Below, piece by piece: positions 45,585 through 55,555 of a DNA stretch of 64,000 nucleotides. The notes beneath the pieces were generated by a model. It worked only from the letters and a program-made list of their open reading frames with translations. It was not told the origin of the DNA and did no database searches. The DNA is from Brevibacterium linens ATCC 9172 (lineage in GTDB: Bacteria > Actinomycetota > Actinomycetes > Actinomycetales > Brevibacteriaceae). Each line of letters begins with the position of its first letter. The first letter of the stretch is position 1. The position numbers and the translations under genes were made by a program. The stretch is from the NCBI RefSeq assembly GCF_900169165.1, contig NZ_FXYY01000003.1:124001-188000 (forward strand), written 5' to 3'.

Positions 45585-46412
45585 GTGATCCCGGAAGACC
45601 TGCAGACTGCACTCGCGCGCGCCTTGGCGACGGCCGACGCAGGTCTTGTGGCGCCGGGATCCGCCGCGGTCATCGACGTTCGGGCCTCGGCCCGTCCCGA
45701 CCTCGGTGACTGGACGACACCCGTGGCGCTGCGCGCCGCCGCTTCAGCCGAGCTGCGAACCCGACTCGCCGCACATCTGTGCACCGAACTGCGCGCCCTG
45801 CCCGAAGTGGCGGACGCAGTCGTGTCCGGGCCCGGATTCGTCAACGTGACCCCCACCCCGGCCGCGCGTGCGCGGGTGATCTGCGACATCATCAGCGCGG
45901 GAGCACGAGCCGACACCCACAGCGGAGCGGAACAGGATGGAACGACGTTCCGCGCGCTGGTCTCCGCATCCGCCCGGGAGCCGGCACCGGGTCTGCGCGC
46001 CGACGGCCGCGGCAACGATGTCGATTCGGGCGCTGTGAACGCCCTCCAGCGCGGCCACGCCGCGGCCTGCCGCGAACTGCGGCGGGCACACCGAGCGGGA
46101 ATCCCGACCACGGCCAGCGACCTGGCGACGCTCGCGCAGCCGAGTGAGACCCGGATGCTCACCATCGTGGCGGGGCTGCCGTCCGCGCTGGAACGGTCGC
46201 GCCGCCTCGGCGAGTCCGAACCTCTGCTCACAGCGCTGCTCGAGCTCGGCGCAGTTGTCGAGACCTGGCTGCGTCGCTGCCCGGTCACGCCGACGGTCGA
46301 TGAGGACATCACCGTCACCCATACCTCGAGGCTTCTCGCTCTGAGAGCCGTGATCATCGTCCTCGCCGCAGGACTACGACAATTGGGTGCTTCGGCCCCG
46401 GAGAGGATCTGA
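45585..46412 (+). CDS. ArgS-like protein without catalytic core (DALR anticodon-binding domain protein)
   Basis: A 275-residue protein assembled from the two ends of arginyl-tRNA synthetase. The first ~95 residues resemble the ArgS N-terminal tRNA-binding domain (DLQTALARALATADAGL, GDWTTPVALRAAA, VSGPGFVNVTP). The last ~110 resemble the DALR anticodon-binding domain (RMLTIVAGLPSALERSR, ending GLRQLGASAPERI). The whole Rossmann core with its HIGH and KMSKS signatures is missing. It cannot charge tRNA but might bind tRNA-Arg. It occupies the argS slot upstream of lysA; a full argS must be elsewhere. GTG at 45585 matches the ArgS N terminus; ATG at 45525 or 45537 are alternatives. The stop overlaps the lysA start. 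Confidence 0.8.
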   Translation: MIPEDLQTALARALATADAGLVAPGSAAVIDVRASARPDLGDWTTPVALRAAASAELRTRLAAHLCTELRALPEVADAVVSGPGFVNVTPTPAARARVICDIISAGARADTHSGAEQDGTTFRALVSASAREPAPGLRADGRGNDVDSGAVNALQRGHAAACRELRRAHRAGIPTTASDLATLAQPSETRMLTIVAGLPSALERSRRLGESEPLLTALLELGAVVETWLRRCPVTPTVDEDITVTHTSRLLALRAVIIVLAAGLRQLGASAPERI

Positions 46413-47851
46413 TGCCCGCACATATCGCAGGGACACTGCACGCGACCCCGGCCCCGGTGTGGCTGCCCTATCCCGACGACGTCAATGCGCTGCTGCCGAG
46501 TCTGTGGTCGGACAACGTCGCGAAGACCGACGACGGTGTGCTCACGATCGCCGGTCATTCCGTGACGGACCTGGCCGAACGCTACGGAACCCCCACCCTC
46601 GTCATGGACGTCGCTGACTTCCGCAGCCGTGCCGAGGCCTACCTGAGCACGTTCTCCAACGCCTTCTCCGTGGAGAAGGGACTGGCCGGCGCCGATGTGT
46701 TCTACGCCGGGAAGGCATTCCTGTGCACAGCTGTGGCCCGCTGGGTGCATGAGGCCGGGCTCGGCCTCGACACCTGCTCCCTGGGCGAGATGATGATCGC
46801 CCGCGCCGCCGGTGTCCCCGGCGACCGCGTCGGCCTGCACGGAAACAGCAAATCGGCGGCGGAGCTCGAATACGCCCTCGACTACGGCGTGGCCAGGATC
46901 TTCGTCGACAGCCTCGATGAGGTCGCACGTCTGGAATCCATCGCTGTGGCCAGGGGAACGGTCGCCCCTGTCATGCTGCGAGTCACGGTCGGCGTCGAAG
47001 CGCACACCCACGACTTCATCGCCACGGCTCACGAAGACCAGAAGTTCGGGCTCTCTCTCGCCGACGGCACCGCCGCCCGGGCCGCTCGTCTGGTCGCCGA
47101 ATCCGACCATCTGCGTCTCGACGGTCTCCACTCCCACATCGGTTCGCAGATCTTCGACATCTCCGGATTCCAGGTCGCCGCCGCCCGCGTACTCGCCTTC
47201 CGAGCCGAGATCATGGGCGAACACGGCATCGACCTGCCCGATGTCGACCTCGGCGGCGGCTTCGGCATCCGCTACACCTCCCAGGACACCCCGATCCCGG
47301 TCGCGGAGATGGCTGCAGAGCTCGCTGCCGTCGTGGCCAAGGAATGCCGGGGCCTGGGCACGAGCGTCCCCAGGATCTCCATCGAACCCGGTCGCGCCAT
47401 CGTCTCCCCGGCGGTGTTCACTCTCTACGAGGTCGGCACCGTCAAACAGGTGAGCACGGACAGCGGAACTCGCACATATGTCGCTGTCAACGGGGGAATG
47501 AGCGACAACATCCGCACGGCACTCTACGATGCGGACTATTCGTGCACCCTGGCCAACCGGAACTCGAACGCCGAGCCTGCGATCGTGCGGGTCGTCGGCA
47601 AGCACTGCGAATCCGGTGACATCATCGTCCGCGACGAATACATGGGGGCAGACGTCACCGCAGGCGATCTCGTCGCGGTCCCCACCACCGGGGCGTACTG
47701 CCGCTCGCTGGCCAACAACTACAACCATCTGCCCCGGCCGGGCGTGCTGGCCGTCGAGGCCGATAGAGTTGAGTGGATCGTGACCCCCGAAGACCACACG
47801 CAGATGTTCGCCACGGACCCGGGAATGGCCGGGGGAGAGACGTCGGCCTGA
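46412..47851 (+). CDS. lysA: Diaminopimelate decarboxylase
   Basis: A 479-residue fold-type III PLP enzyme that makes L-lysine from meso-diaminopimelate. The PLP lysine is in VFYAGKAFLC. HSHIGSQIFD, the phosphate-binding GGGFGI, ISIEPGRAIV, the catalytic Cys segment KHCESGDI and GAYCRS are all present. The N-terminal ~40 residues are an actinobacterial extension. The start is TGATG-coupled to the ArgS-like gene and its own stop overlaps the possible first start of hom, so lysA-hom-thrC-thrB form one operon. Confidence 0.96.
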   Translation: MPAHIAGTLHATPAPVWLPYPDDVNALLPSLWSDNVAKTDDGVLTIAGHSVTDLAERYGTPTLVMDVADFRSRAEAYLSTFSNAFSVEKGLAGADVFYAGKAFLCTAVARWVHEAGLGLDTCSLGEMMIARAAGVPGDRVGLHGNSKSAAELEYALDYGVARIFVDSLDEVARLESIAVARGTVAPVMLRVTVGVEAHTHDFIATAHEDQKFGLSLADGTAARAARLVAESDHLRLDGLHSHIGSQIFDISGFQVAAARVLAFRAEIMGEHGIDLPDVDLGGGFGIRYTSQDTPIPVAEMAAELAAVVAKECRGLGTSVPRISIEPGRAIVSPAVFTLYEVGTVKQVSTDSGTRTYVAVNGGMSDNIRTALYDADYSCTLANRNSNAEPAIVRVVGKHCESGDIIVRDEYMGADVTAGDLVAVPTTGAYCRSLANNYNHLPRPGVLAVEADRVEWIVTPEDHTQMFATDPGMAGGETSA

Positions 47852-47886
47852 TGAGCGTGAGAGACAAGAGTGGAAAAGGTGAGGAA

Positions 47887-49194
47887 ATGCAGGCACTGAA
47901 GGTTGCCATGCTCGGATGCGGAGTCGTCGGCACGGAGGTCGCCGCCCGAATCCAGGATCGCGCGGAGGGCCTGGCCGAGCGCATCGGCGCTCCGCTGGAG
48001 CTGAGCGCCATCGTCGTCCGCGATGCCTCGAAGGCCCGTCCGGGAATCGACGAGAAGCTGCTGACGACCGACGCCGAGGCGGCCATCACCGGAGCCGATA
48101 TCGTCGTTGAGCTGATGGGCGGGATCGAACCAGCCCGCTCGCTCATCACCGCAGCGCTGCGCCATGGTTCATCGGTCGTGACCGCGAACAAGGCTCTGCT
48201 GGCCGCCGGCTACGGCGAGCTCATGTCCGCTGCCGACGCCGCTGGTGTGCGTCTCGAACACGAAGCGGCGGTGGCAGGGGCCATCCCGATCATCCGCCCC
48301 GTCGGCGATTCGCTGGCCGGCGACCGGATCGAACGCATCATGGGCATCGTCAACGGCACGACGAACTACATCCTCGATCAGATGGACTCCGAGGGCTGGG
48401 ATTTCGACCAGGCGCTCACCGCCGCCCAAGGGCTCGGATACGCAGAGGCCGATCCGACCGCTGACATCGGCGGACACGATGCGGCGGCGAAGGCTGCGAT
48501 CCTGTCCTCTCTGGCATTCCACGCCCCCGTGTCGATCGATGACGTCCACGTCGAAGGCATCGAAGGCGTCACCGCCGAGATGGTCGAGACCGCCCGGGAC
48601 CAGGGCTTCGTCATCAAACTCCTCGCCGTGTGCGAACGTGTGGCCTCATCACCGGCGGGCGCCGGACTCTCGGCGCGCGTCTATCCGGCGCTTCTCGACC
48701 GAGCACACGCACTGGCAGCCGTCCGCGGTGCCTTCAACGCCGTGTTCATCGAGGCCGAAGCCGCCGGCGAGCTGATGTTCTACGGACAGGGCGCCGGGGG
48801 AGCACCGACCGCATCCGCCGTGCTCGGCGACCTCGTGTCCGTGGCCAGGCGCAAGGTGCTCGGCGGACGCGGACAGTACGAACGCCCCTTCCACGAGGAC
48901 TACCCGATCCTGCCGATCTCGGCGATCACGACCAGGTACCACATCACCCTCGACGTGGTCGACCGTCTCGGTGTGCTCGCCGCGGTCTCCGAGGTCTTCG
49001 CCGATGAAGGGGCATCCATCGAACTGATGCGACAGACGATCGGGGACATCGACGACAACGGCGTCCAGCACGCGAAGCTCGTGCTGGCCACCCACTCGAA
49101 CACCGACTCGACTCTGCAGAAGACGGTCGATCGACTCGTCGATCTGCCTGTCGTCCACACCGTCAAATCCGTGATCCGCGTAGAAGGACAGTGA
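47887..49194 (+). CDS. hom: Homoserine dehydrogenase
   Basis: A 435-residue enzyme reducing aspartate semialdehyde to homoserine. The N-terminal NAD(P) motif is [10 protein letters not shown], the substrate region is INGTTNYIL preceded by VNGT, and [18 protein letters not shown] is the family signature. A C-terminal ACT domain ([19 protein letters not shown] onward) suggests feedback control by threonine, as in Corynebacterium. The start at 47887 has AAAGG at proper distance; ATG at 47851, overlapping the lysA stop, would add 12 residues and is a real alternative. Confidence 0.95.
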   Translation: MQALKVAMLGCGVVGTEVAARIQDRAEGLAERIGAPLELSAIVVRDASKARPGIDEKLLTTDAEAAITGADIVVELMGGIEPARSLITAALRHGSSVVTANKALLAAGYGELMSAADAAGVRLEHEAAVAGAIPIIRPVGDSLAGDRIERIMGIVNGTTNYILDQMDSEGWDFDQALTAAQGLGYAEADPTADIGGHDAAAKAAILSSLAFHAPVSIDDVHVEGIEGVTAEMVETARDQGFVIKLLAVCERVASSPAGAGLSARVYPALLDRAHALAAVRGAFNAVFIEAEAAGELMFYGQGAGGAPTASAVLGDLVSVARRKVLGGRGQYERPFHEDYPILPISAITTRYHITLDVVDRLGVLAAVSEVFADEGASIELMRQTIGDIDDNGVQHAKLVLATHSNTDSTLQKTVDRLVDLPVVHTVKSVIRVEGQ

Positions 49195-49196
49195 CT

Positions 49197-50297
49197 ATGA
49201 ACTACCCCAGACACCAGTGGCAGGGCGTCGTCGAGGAATACCGCAGCCTGCTCGACATCTCCGCTGACGCTCCTGCCGTCACACTCGGTGAGGGCGGGAC
49301 CCCGCTGATCAGGGCGGAGAAGCTCAGCGCACGCACCGGTGCCCAGGTGTGGGTGAAGTACGAGGGCCTCAATCCGACTGCGTCGTTCAAAGACCGCGGT
49401 ATGACGATGGCGATCACCAAGGCTGTGGCCCATGGTGCCAAAGCCGTCATCTGCGCCTCGACGGGCAATACCTCGGCCTCTGCCGCCGCCTATGCCACGA
49501 AGGCCGGACTGACCTGCGCTGTGCTCGTGCCAACCGGCAAGATCGCGCCGGGGAAGATGAGCCAGGCCATCGCGCACGGGGCGACTCTGCTCGAAGTCGA
49601 CGGAAACTTCGACGACTGTCTGACGCTGTGCCGCAAGCTCTCCGAGTCCTATCCTGTCCACCTCGTCAACTCGGTCAACCCGGATCGCATCGAAGGTCAG
49701 AAGACCGCGGCCTTCGAAGTCGTCGATGTCCTCGGCGACGCCCCCGACATCCATGTTCTGCCCGTCGGCAACGCCGGCAACATCACGGCGTACTGGAAGG
49801 GCTACAACGAATACCGCGAACAGGGGGTCTCCACGCAGCTGCCGCAGATGTGGGGCTTCCAGGCCGCCGGCGCCGCACCGCTGGTCCTCGGGCATCCGGT
49901 CGACGAACCCGACACGGTGGCGACCGCCATCCGGATCGGGAACCCCGCGAGTTGGACGCAAGCCGAAACGGCGCGTGACGACTCGGGCGGTCGCATCGAT
50001 TCGGTCACCGATGACCAGATCCTCGCCGCCCACAAGTTCCTCTCGCGTGAAGAGGGCATCTTCGTCGAACCCGGTTCGGCCGCCTCGGTGGCGGGTCTGC
50101 TGAAGATGGCCGACGCGGGCGATGTCCCTGCCGGTGCGACGATCGCGGTGACCGTGACCGGTCACGGTCTCAAGGATCCCAGCTGGGCCCTGCACACCGC
50201 AGACGGATCCGATATCGAGACCCAGCGGGTCTCCGTCGACGCCGTCAGCGCCGCTCGCGCGCTGGGACTCGAGGACATGGGACTCGAGGACAGCTGA
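49197..50297 (+). CDS. threonine synthase thrC: Threonine synthase
   Basis: A 366-residue fold-type II PLP enzyme converting O-phosphohomoserine to threonine. The PLP lysine is in [11 protein letters not shown], with [14 protein letters not shown] and the PLP phosphate loop [14 protein letters not shown]. The length matches the short actinobacterial class. The ATG at 49197 follows AAGGA by 8-9 nt; the GTG at 49191 that overlaps the hom stop is too close to that site. It lies directly between hom and thrB in the operon. Confidence 0.95.
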   Translation: MNYPRHQWQGVVEEYRSLLDISADAPAVTLGEGGTPLIRAEKLSARTGAQVWVKYEGLNPTASFKDRGMTMAITKAVAHGAKAVICASTGNTSASAAAYATKAGLTCAVLVPTGKIAPGKMSQAIAHGATLLEVDGNFDDCLTLCRKLSESYPVHLVNSVNPDRIEGQKTAAFEVVDVLGDAPDIHVLPVGNAGNITAYWKGYNEYREQGVSTQLPQMWGFQAAGAAPLVLGHPVDEPDTVATAIRIGNPASWTQAETARDDSGGRIDSVTDDQILAAHKFLSREEGIFVEPGSAASVAGLLKMADAGDVPAGATIAVTVTGHGLKDPSWALHTADGSDIETQRVSVDAVSAARALGLEDMGLEDS

Positions 50298-50299
50298 GC

Positions 50300-51202
50300 G
50301 TGCGCGTGAGACTCGAGGTCCCGGCCACCTCGGCGAATCTGGGACCCGGCTACGACTCGTACGGGCTGGCGCTCGACATCGTCGACACTCTCACTGTCAC
50401 CGTCGCAGACGCAGCGGTCGACGCTGACCGCTGCGTCGAGGTGACGGGGGAGGGCGCCGAGGTGCTGCCACGCGACCGTTCGCACCTGATCATGCAGATC
50501 ATCGGGGAGGTGCTCGAGGCGGAGTTCCCCGACGTCGCGGCCGATCTGAGTCCGCGGCTGTCGCTCGAGTGCGTCAACCGGATCCCGCATTCGCGCGGGA
50601 TGGGCTCTTCGGCGGCCGCGGTCGTGGCGGGGATCGGCCTCGCCGCGGAGCTCGGAGCCTGGTCGACCGGAGAGGAGATGAGTCGAGATCGGATCCTCGA
50701 GATCGCCACCGCGATCGAGGGCCATCCGGACAATGCCGCGCCCGCGATCTACGGCGGTCTCACCGTCTCCCTGTCTGCGCCGGTCCAGTCATGGCAGGTG
50801 CCCGTGCGCACGCTCGAGCACGTCACCGTGCTCGTTCCCTCCGTCCGCCTCGACACCGAGGTCGCCCGCGGCCTCATTCCCGCAGGCATCGACCATGCGA
50901 TCGCGGCGGACAACTCGGCTCGGGCGGGCCTGCTCGTGCACGGACTGAGCAACGACGCGCGGGTGCTCTTCGAAGCCACTCGTGATCGGCTCCATCAGGA
51001 GTTCCGCCGCAGCGCCTATCCGGAGTCGATGGAACTCGTCGACGCGCTGCGCGCCGAGGGGTTCCCTGCTGTCATCTCCGGAGCCGGACCGACGGTGCTC
51101 GTCCTCGCCGAAGCGGTGCCCGACACCCTCGTGCCGGCCGGCATCGTCGCTCATCGCACTGCGATTGACCTCGGCGGTTATCGGGTGAGCCGAGAAAATT
51201 GA
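50300..51202 (+). CDS. thrB: Homoserine kinase
   Basis: A 300-residue GHMP-family kinase phosphorylating homoserine. The motifs are the N-terminal VPATSANLGPGYDSYGLAL, the phosphate loop IPHSRGMGSSAAAVVAG and the late SGAGPTVLVLA. GTG start 2 bp after the thrC stop. It is the last gene of the lysA-hom-thrC-thrB run; a hairpin with a T-rich tail lies 116 bp downstream. Confidence 0.95.
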   Translation: MRVRLEVPATSANLGPGYDSYGLALDIVDTLTVTVADAAVDADRCVEVTGEGAEVLPRDRSHLIMQIIGEVLEAEFPDVAADLSPRLSLECVNRIPHSRGMGSSAAAVVAGIGLAAELGAWSTGEEMSRDRILEIATAIEGHPDNAAPAIYGGLTVSLSAPVQSWQVPVRTLEHVTVLVPSVRLDTEVARGLIPAGIDHAIAADNSARAGLLVHGLSNDARVLFEATRDRLHQEFRRSAYPESMELVDALRAEGFPAVISGAGPTVLVLAEAVPDTLVPAGIVAHRTAIDLGGYRVSREN

Positions 51203-51317
51203 GGAAACGATTCGCCAGATCGTCGCCGAACAAGTAGACTGTGGGTGTTCCGACAGGGCACGGCTTCCCGCTGTTCTACACAGATCCGTCGCCGATGTCA
51301 TACATTCTGGAACATCT

Positions 51318-51345
51318 CCTGCTCATTCTTTAGCAGGTTTTCTTT
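51318..51345 (+). terminator. Intrinsic terminator upstream of rho (operon end or rho attenuator)
   Basis: A 6-bp stem CCTGCT/AGCAGG (51318-51323 with 51332-51337), an 8-nt loop and the tail TTTTCTTT. It is 82 bp before the rho start and downstream of a possible -10 (TAGACT, 51235-51240). It may end the threonine operon, attenuate rho, or both. Confidence 0.6.
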
Positions 51346-51426
51346 CACATCGCACCGTCAATGGTGTTTCCGTCGCCGTGAGCAAACGGCACATGCCGCA
51401 CGGCCGAAAGAGGGAGAAGGACCTTC

Positions 51427-53475
51427 GTGTCTGAAACCACCACTCAGGATTCCACCCCGCGCACAGGCAGCCTCACAGCGCTGCGGCTGCCTCAGCTCCA
51501 GGAAATGGCTGCCGGGCTGGGAATCAAGGGTTACCGTCGCCTTCGCAAGAGCGAACTGATCGACGCCATCAACAGCCACTCGGGCGGATCCGCTGAGACG
51601 AAGTCCGCCCCCGCCGAGAAGAAGTCCTCCGCCGAGCCCGCTGCGAAGGCCGAGAAGCCGGCGGAGAAGCGGGACGAGAAGAAGCAGGACTCGACGAACC
51701 GCCGTTCCTCGCGTCGTTCCGCCGCTGCCGCCTCCGAGGATGCTCCGGCGCTCATCGTCGAACCGCACGCCGACGATTCCTCGGCGAATGAGTCCGGCGC
51801 ACAGCAGTCCGGGGAAGCATCCGCCGATGAGCCGAACGGCGACCAGGATGGCCAGCGCTCCCGCCGCAGCCGCTCGCGTTCTCGGGGCTCGGAGTCCCAG
51901 ACCGCGGAGTCCCGGAACGAGGACCGTGATGGCAGCGGCGAAGAATCCTCCGACCGCAACGGCGGCCAGGACCGCTCCGGGAACCAGGAGCGTTCCGGGA
52001 ACCACGACCGCAACGGCGGCCAGGATCGTTCCGACCGTGACCAACGCGGAGGACGCGACAACGACCGTCGCAGCAAGAACAACGACCGTTCCGACGACAA
52101 CCGAGGCGGCAACGACCGCAACGGCCGGGGCAACAACGACCGGAACGGCGGAAACGATCGCGGGAACCGCAACGACCGCGGCGGAAACAACGACCGCAAC
52201 GATCGTCGCAACCGCAGCAACGACGATGACGACCGAGGCGGCAACCGTCGCGGACGGGGTCGGGACCGGAAGCGTCGCGGCCGCGGCAACGACGAGCCGG
52301 AGATCCGCAGCGACGATGTGCTCATTCCCGTCGGCGGCATCCTCGACGTCCACGACAACTACGCCTTCCTCCGCACCTCCGGCTACCTGCCGGGGCCGAA
52401 CGACGTCTATCTCTCGGCATCCATGGTGCGTAAGAACGGCCTGCGCAAGGGCGACGCCGTCGCCGGCGCGATCCGTCAGCCGCGTGAGAACGAACAGCGG
52501 GGCAACAAGCGTGAGAAGTTCGACGCCCTTGTCCGCCTCGACTCCGTCAACGGACTCACCGTTGACGATGCGCGCAGCCGTGTCGAGTTCTCGAAGCTGA
52601 CTCCGCTCTACCCGCAGGAACGACTGCGTCTCGAGACCACCTCGAAGCTGCACTCGACCCGCCTCATCGATCTCATCACCCCCATCGGCAAGGGACAGCG
52701 CGGACTCATCGTCGCGCCCCCGAAGGCGGGCAAGACGACGATCATGCAGCAGATCGCGAATGCGATCACCGAGAACAATCCCGAAGCGCATCTCATGGTC
52801 GTCCTCGTCGACGAACGTCCCGAGGAAGTCACGGACATGCAGCGCGCGGTCAAGGGCGAAGTCATCGCCTCGACCTTCGATCGTCCGGCCGACGACCACA
52901 CCACGATCGCCGAGCTCGCCATCGAACGCGCCAAGCGTCTCGTCGAGATGGGCTCCGACGTAGTCGTGCTGCTCGACAACATCACTCGCCTGGGTCGTGC
53001 CTACAACATCGCGCAGCCGGCATCCGGCCGGATCCTCTCCGGCGGTGTCGACGCCAATGCGCTCTACCCGCCGAAGAAGTTCTTCGGTGCCGCACGCAAC
53101 ATCGAAGGCGGCGGCTCGCTGACCATCCTGGCCACGGCCCTCGTCGAGACCGGTTCGAAGATGGACGAAGTCATCTTCGAGGAGTTCAAGGGCACCGGCA
53201 ATATGGAGCTGCGTCTGAGCCGACAGCTCGCCGACAAGCGCATCTTCCCGGCCATCGACGTCAACTCCTCGAGCACGCGTCGCGAAGAGATGCTCATGAC
53301 CACGGAGGAGACGAAGGTCATGTGGCAGCTGCGCCGACTGCTCTCGGGACTCGAGCAGCAGCAGGCGGTCGAGCTGCTCATGTCGAAGCTCAAGGAGACC
53401 GGCTCGAACGTCGAGTTCCTCATGCAGGTGCAGAAGACGACCCCGCTGCCGAAGTCGTCGACCGACAACAGCTGA
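51427..53475 (+). CDS. rho: Transcription termination factor Rho with a large disordered insertion
   Basis: A 682-residue Rho hexamer subunit. The N-terminal helical part ([29 protein letters not shown]) is followed by about 240 residues (53-294) of low-complexity sequence. These are first Ala/Lys/Glu-rich, then Ser/Arg-rich, then repeats of [13 protein letters not shown] type. The conserved core begins near residue 295 with the primary RNA-binding fold ([20 protein letters not shown]). Walker A is [10 protein letters not shown], with [10 protein letters not shown] and the Q/R-loop regions intact. The insertion is longer than that of M. tuberculosis Rho and should bind RNA or promote condensates. 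GTG start after GAAGGA. The stop is 1 bp from prfA. Confidence 0.95.
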   Translation: MSETTTQDSTPRTGSLTALRLPQLQEMAAGLGIKGYRRLRKSELIDAINSHSGGSAETKSAPAEKKSSAEPAAKAEKPAEKRDEKKQDSTNRRSSRRSAAAASEDAPALIVEPHADDSSANESGAQQSGEASADEPNGDQDGQRSRRSRSRSRGSESQTAESRNEDRDGSGEESSDRNGGQDRSGNQERSGNHDRNGGQDRSDRDQRGGRDNDRRSKNNDRSDDNRGGNDRNGRGNNDRNGGNDRGNRNDRGGNNDRNDRRNRSNDDDDRGGNRRGRGRDRKRRGRGNDEPEIRSDDVLIPVGGILDVHDNYAFLRTSGYLPGPNDVYLSASMVRKNGLRKGDAVAGAIRQPRENEQRGNKREKFDALVRLDSVNGLTVDDARSRVEFSKLTPLYPQERLRLETTSKLHSTRLIDLITPIGKGQRGLIVAPPKAGKTTIMQQIANAITENNPEAHLMVVLVDERPEEVTDMQRAVKGEVIASTFDRPADDHTTIAELAIERAKRLVEMGSDVVVLLDNITRLGRAYNIAQPASGRILSGGVDANALYPPKKFFGAARNIEGGGSLTILATALVETGSKMDEVIFEEFKGTGNMELRLSRQLADKRIFPAIDVNSSSTRREEMLMTTEETKVMWQLRRLLSGLEQQQAVELLMSKLKETGSNVEFLMQVQKTTPLPKSSTDNS

Positions 53476-53476
53476 G

Positions 53477-54553
53477 ATGGTCGACGACACCCTCACGGCC
53501 AGCGTCAGTGCACTGCTCGATGAGCATGCGCGGGTGCAGGAGGAACTCTCCGACCCCGCGGTCCACGCTGACGCCGGCCGGGCCAAGAAGCTGACCCGGC
53601 GGTACGCGGAACTCGACAAGGTCGCCGCGGCCGCCCGGCACTTCGCCCAACTCGAAGCCGATCACGCCGCCGCGGTGGAACTGGCTGCGGACGACGCCGA
53701 CTTCGCCTCCGAGGCGCAGCGGCTGTCGGCAGAGATGGACACGGCCGAGGGTGAGCTCAAGGATCTCCTGGTTCCCAGCGACCCGGACGACTCCCGGGAC
53801 GCGATCATCGAGATCAAAGCCGGCGAAGGCGGGGACGAATCCGCACTGTTCGCCGGCGATCTGCTGCGGATGTATCAGCGGTGGATCGACTCGCGGGGCT
53901 GGTCGAGCCAGATTCTCGACGCCACGCACTCGGATCTGGGCGGATACAAAGACGTCAGCATGGCCGTCAAGGCGAAGAATGACGGTGCCTACGGCTGGGT
54001 GAAGTTCGAAGGCGGAGTGCACCGGGTCCAACGGGTCCCGGTCACAGAGTCGCAGGGGCGCATCCACACCTCAGCCGCCGGCGTGCTCGTCTTCCCCGAA
54101 GTCGACGAGCCCGAAGAGGTGCAGCTGGACGAACACGATCTGCGCATCGACGTCTACCGGTCGTCCGGCCCCGGCGGCCAGTCCGTGAACACCACCGATT
54201 CCGCTGTGCGCATCACACACCTGCCGACCGGAATCACCGCAAGCTGCCAGAACGAGAAGTCGCAGCTGCAGAACAAAGAGGCAGCGATGCGCATGCTTCG
54301 CGCCCGGATCCTGGCCAAGCAGGCCGAAGAGGCCGCGGCGGAGGCCGCGGACATCCGTCGGTCTCAGGTGCGCACCGTCGATCGCTCCGAACGCATCCGC
54401 ACCTATAACTTCCCGGAGAACCGGATCACCGATCACCGCACCGGATACAAGGCCTACAACCTCGATCAGGTGCTGGCAGGCGACCTCGATCCCGTCATCG
54501 GGTCCTGCCGCGACGCCGACAAGGCCGCTCGCCTCGACGCGCTGGGGGACTGA
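53477..54553 (+). CDS. prfA: Peptide chain release factor 1
   Basis: A 358-residue RF1. The stop-codon recognition tripeptide is PVT (in [10 protein letters not shown]), which marks RF1 (UAA/UAG) rather than RF2. The peptidyl-hydrolysis motif is [16 protein letters not shown], whose Gln PrmC methylates. [20 protein letters not shown] is the conserved lead-in. It begins 1 bp after rho, without the rpmE gene that separates the two in Mycobacterium, and 1 bp before the proposed prmC start, so all three are coupled. Confidence 0.96.
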   Translation: MVDDTLTASVSALLDEHARVQEELSDPAVHADAGRAKKLTRRYAELDKVAAAARHFAQLEADHAAAVELAADDADFASEAQRLSAEMDTAEGELKDLLVPSDPDDSRDAIIEIKAGEGGDESALFAGDLLRMYQRWIDSRGWSSQILDATHSDLGGYKDVSMAVKAKNDGAYGWVKFEGGVHRVQRVPVTESQGRIHTSAAGVLVFPEVDEPEEVQLDEHDLRIDVYRSSGPGGQSVNTTDSAVRITHLPTGITASCQNEKSQLQNKEAAMRMLRARILAKQAEEAAAEAADIRRSQVRTVDRSERIRTYNFPENRITDHRTGYKAYNLDQVLAGDLDPVIGSCRDADKAARLDALGD

Positions 54554-54554
54554 C

Positions 54555-55481
54555 CTGGACACCGACAGCCCGAGGCTCGTCTCCGCTCTCCTGCGCGGGG
54601 CCGCCACACTCTTCACGGAGGCGGGAATCGCGAGTCCCGAAGCCGATGCGCTCGAGCTGCTCGCCCACGCCTGGGAGATCGACCGGGCAGCGCTGAACCG
54701 CCATCGCCTCTTCGACGACCCGGTGCCGGAATCCGTGAGTGCACGATTCGCCGAACTCTGTGACCGGCGCCGGCAGCGGACACCGCTGCAACACCTCACC
54801 GGCATCGCCTACTTCCGTCACCTGCAGCTGCAGGTGGGTCCCGGAGTCTTCGTCCCCCGTCCGGAGACCGAACTCCTCGTCGGCGGTGTCCTCGCCGAAC
54901 TGGCCGAACTCTCCACCACTGACTCGCCGACGGGGACCAGCGAGGTTCGACGCCCAATCGTCATCGACCTCTGCTCCGGGTCGGGTGCGATCTCACTGTC
55001 CGTGGCCACCGAATTCGATGGTGTCGACGTCCTCGGCGTCGAACGCGAACCCGCCGCGCTCAAGTGGTCACTGACGAACCTCGCGCACAGCCGCCTCGGC
55101 GATTCGAGCGTCGAGTTCATCGGCGCAGATGCGACGACGATCACCGATGTGCGACCCGATCTGCGCGGGCGTGCTGACATCGTGGTGACGAACCCACCCT
55201 ATGTTCCCGATTCCGCTGTGCCGCGGGACCCGGAGGTGGCCGACCATGACCCGGCGGCCGCGCTCTTCGGCGGAGACACAGGTTTGGAGATACCGGGGCT
55301 CATCATCAGCGAGGCCGAGCAGCTGCTGCGACCCGGTGGGCTCTTCCTCATGGAACACAGCGAGGAGCAGGGCGCCGGGGCACGGGAACTGCTGGAGGCC
55401 ACGGCCAGTCTGAGACACGCCGCCACCTTCCAGGACTACACTGGACGCGACCGCTATACCGTGGCACGCCGCCAGGCGTAG
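54555..55481 (+). CDS. prmC: Release factor glutamine methyltransferase, probable CTG start
   Basis: A 308-residue SAM-dependent methyltransferase that modifies the GGQ Gln of RF1/RF2. Motif I is VIDLCSGSGAISLSV, the diagnostic NPPY is in VVTNPPYVPD, and RPETELLVG precedes the core. The expected N-terminal helical substrate domain (LVSALLRGAATLFTEAGI, SPEADALELLAHAW) lies upstream of the first ATG/GTG/TTG (54723). No such codon exists in frame between the preceding stop and 54723. A CTG at 54555, 1 bp after the prfA stop and behind GGGGGAC, is therefore the best start. Starting at 54723 would delete ~56 residues of the domain. Confidence 0.88.
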   Translation: MDTDSPRLVSALLRGAATLFTEAGIASPEADALELLAHAWEIDRAALNRHRLFDDPVPESVSARFAELCDRRRQRTPLQHLTGIAYFRHLQLQVGPGVFVPRPETELLVGGVLAELAELSTTDSPTGTSEVRRPIVIDLCSGSGAISLSVATEFDGVDVLGVEREPAALKWSLTNLAHSRLGDSSVEFIGADATTITDVRPDLRGRADIVVTNPPYVPDSAVPRDPEVADHDPAAALFGGDTGLEIPGLIISEAEQLLRPGGLFLMEHSEEQGAGARELLEATASLRHAATFQDYTGRDRYTVARRQA

Positions 55482-55555
55482 GAGGCGCGGGGACGAATCC
55501 GTGTCATGCACGGCCCTGCACCGCGACCACACCGAACATTCGAAACGGAGAACTC

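Noticed and set aside
45353..47896. 847-residue open frame on the minus strand
   Set aside because: Antisense to the MFS, ArgS-like and lysA genes, which have clear family motifs and coupled starts.
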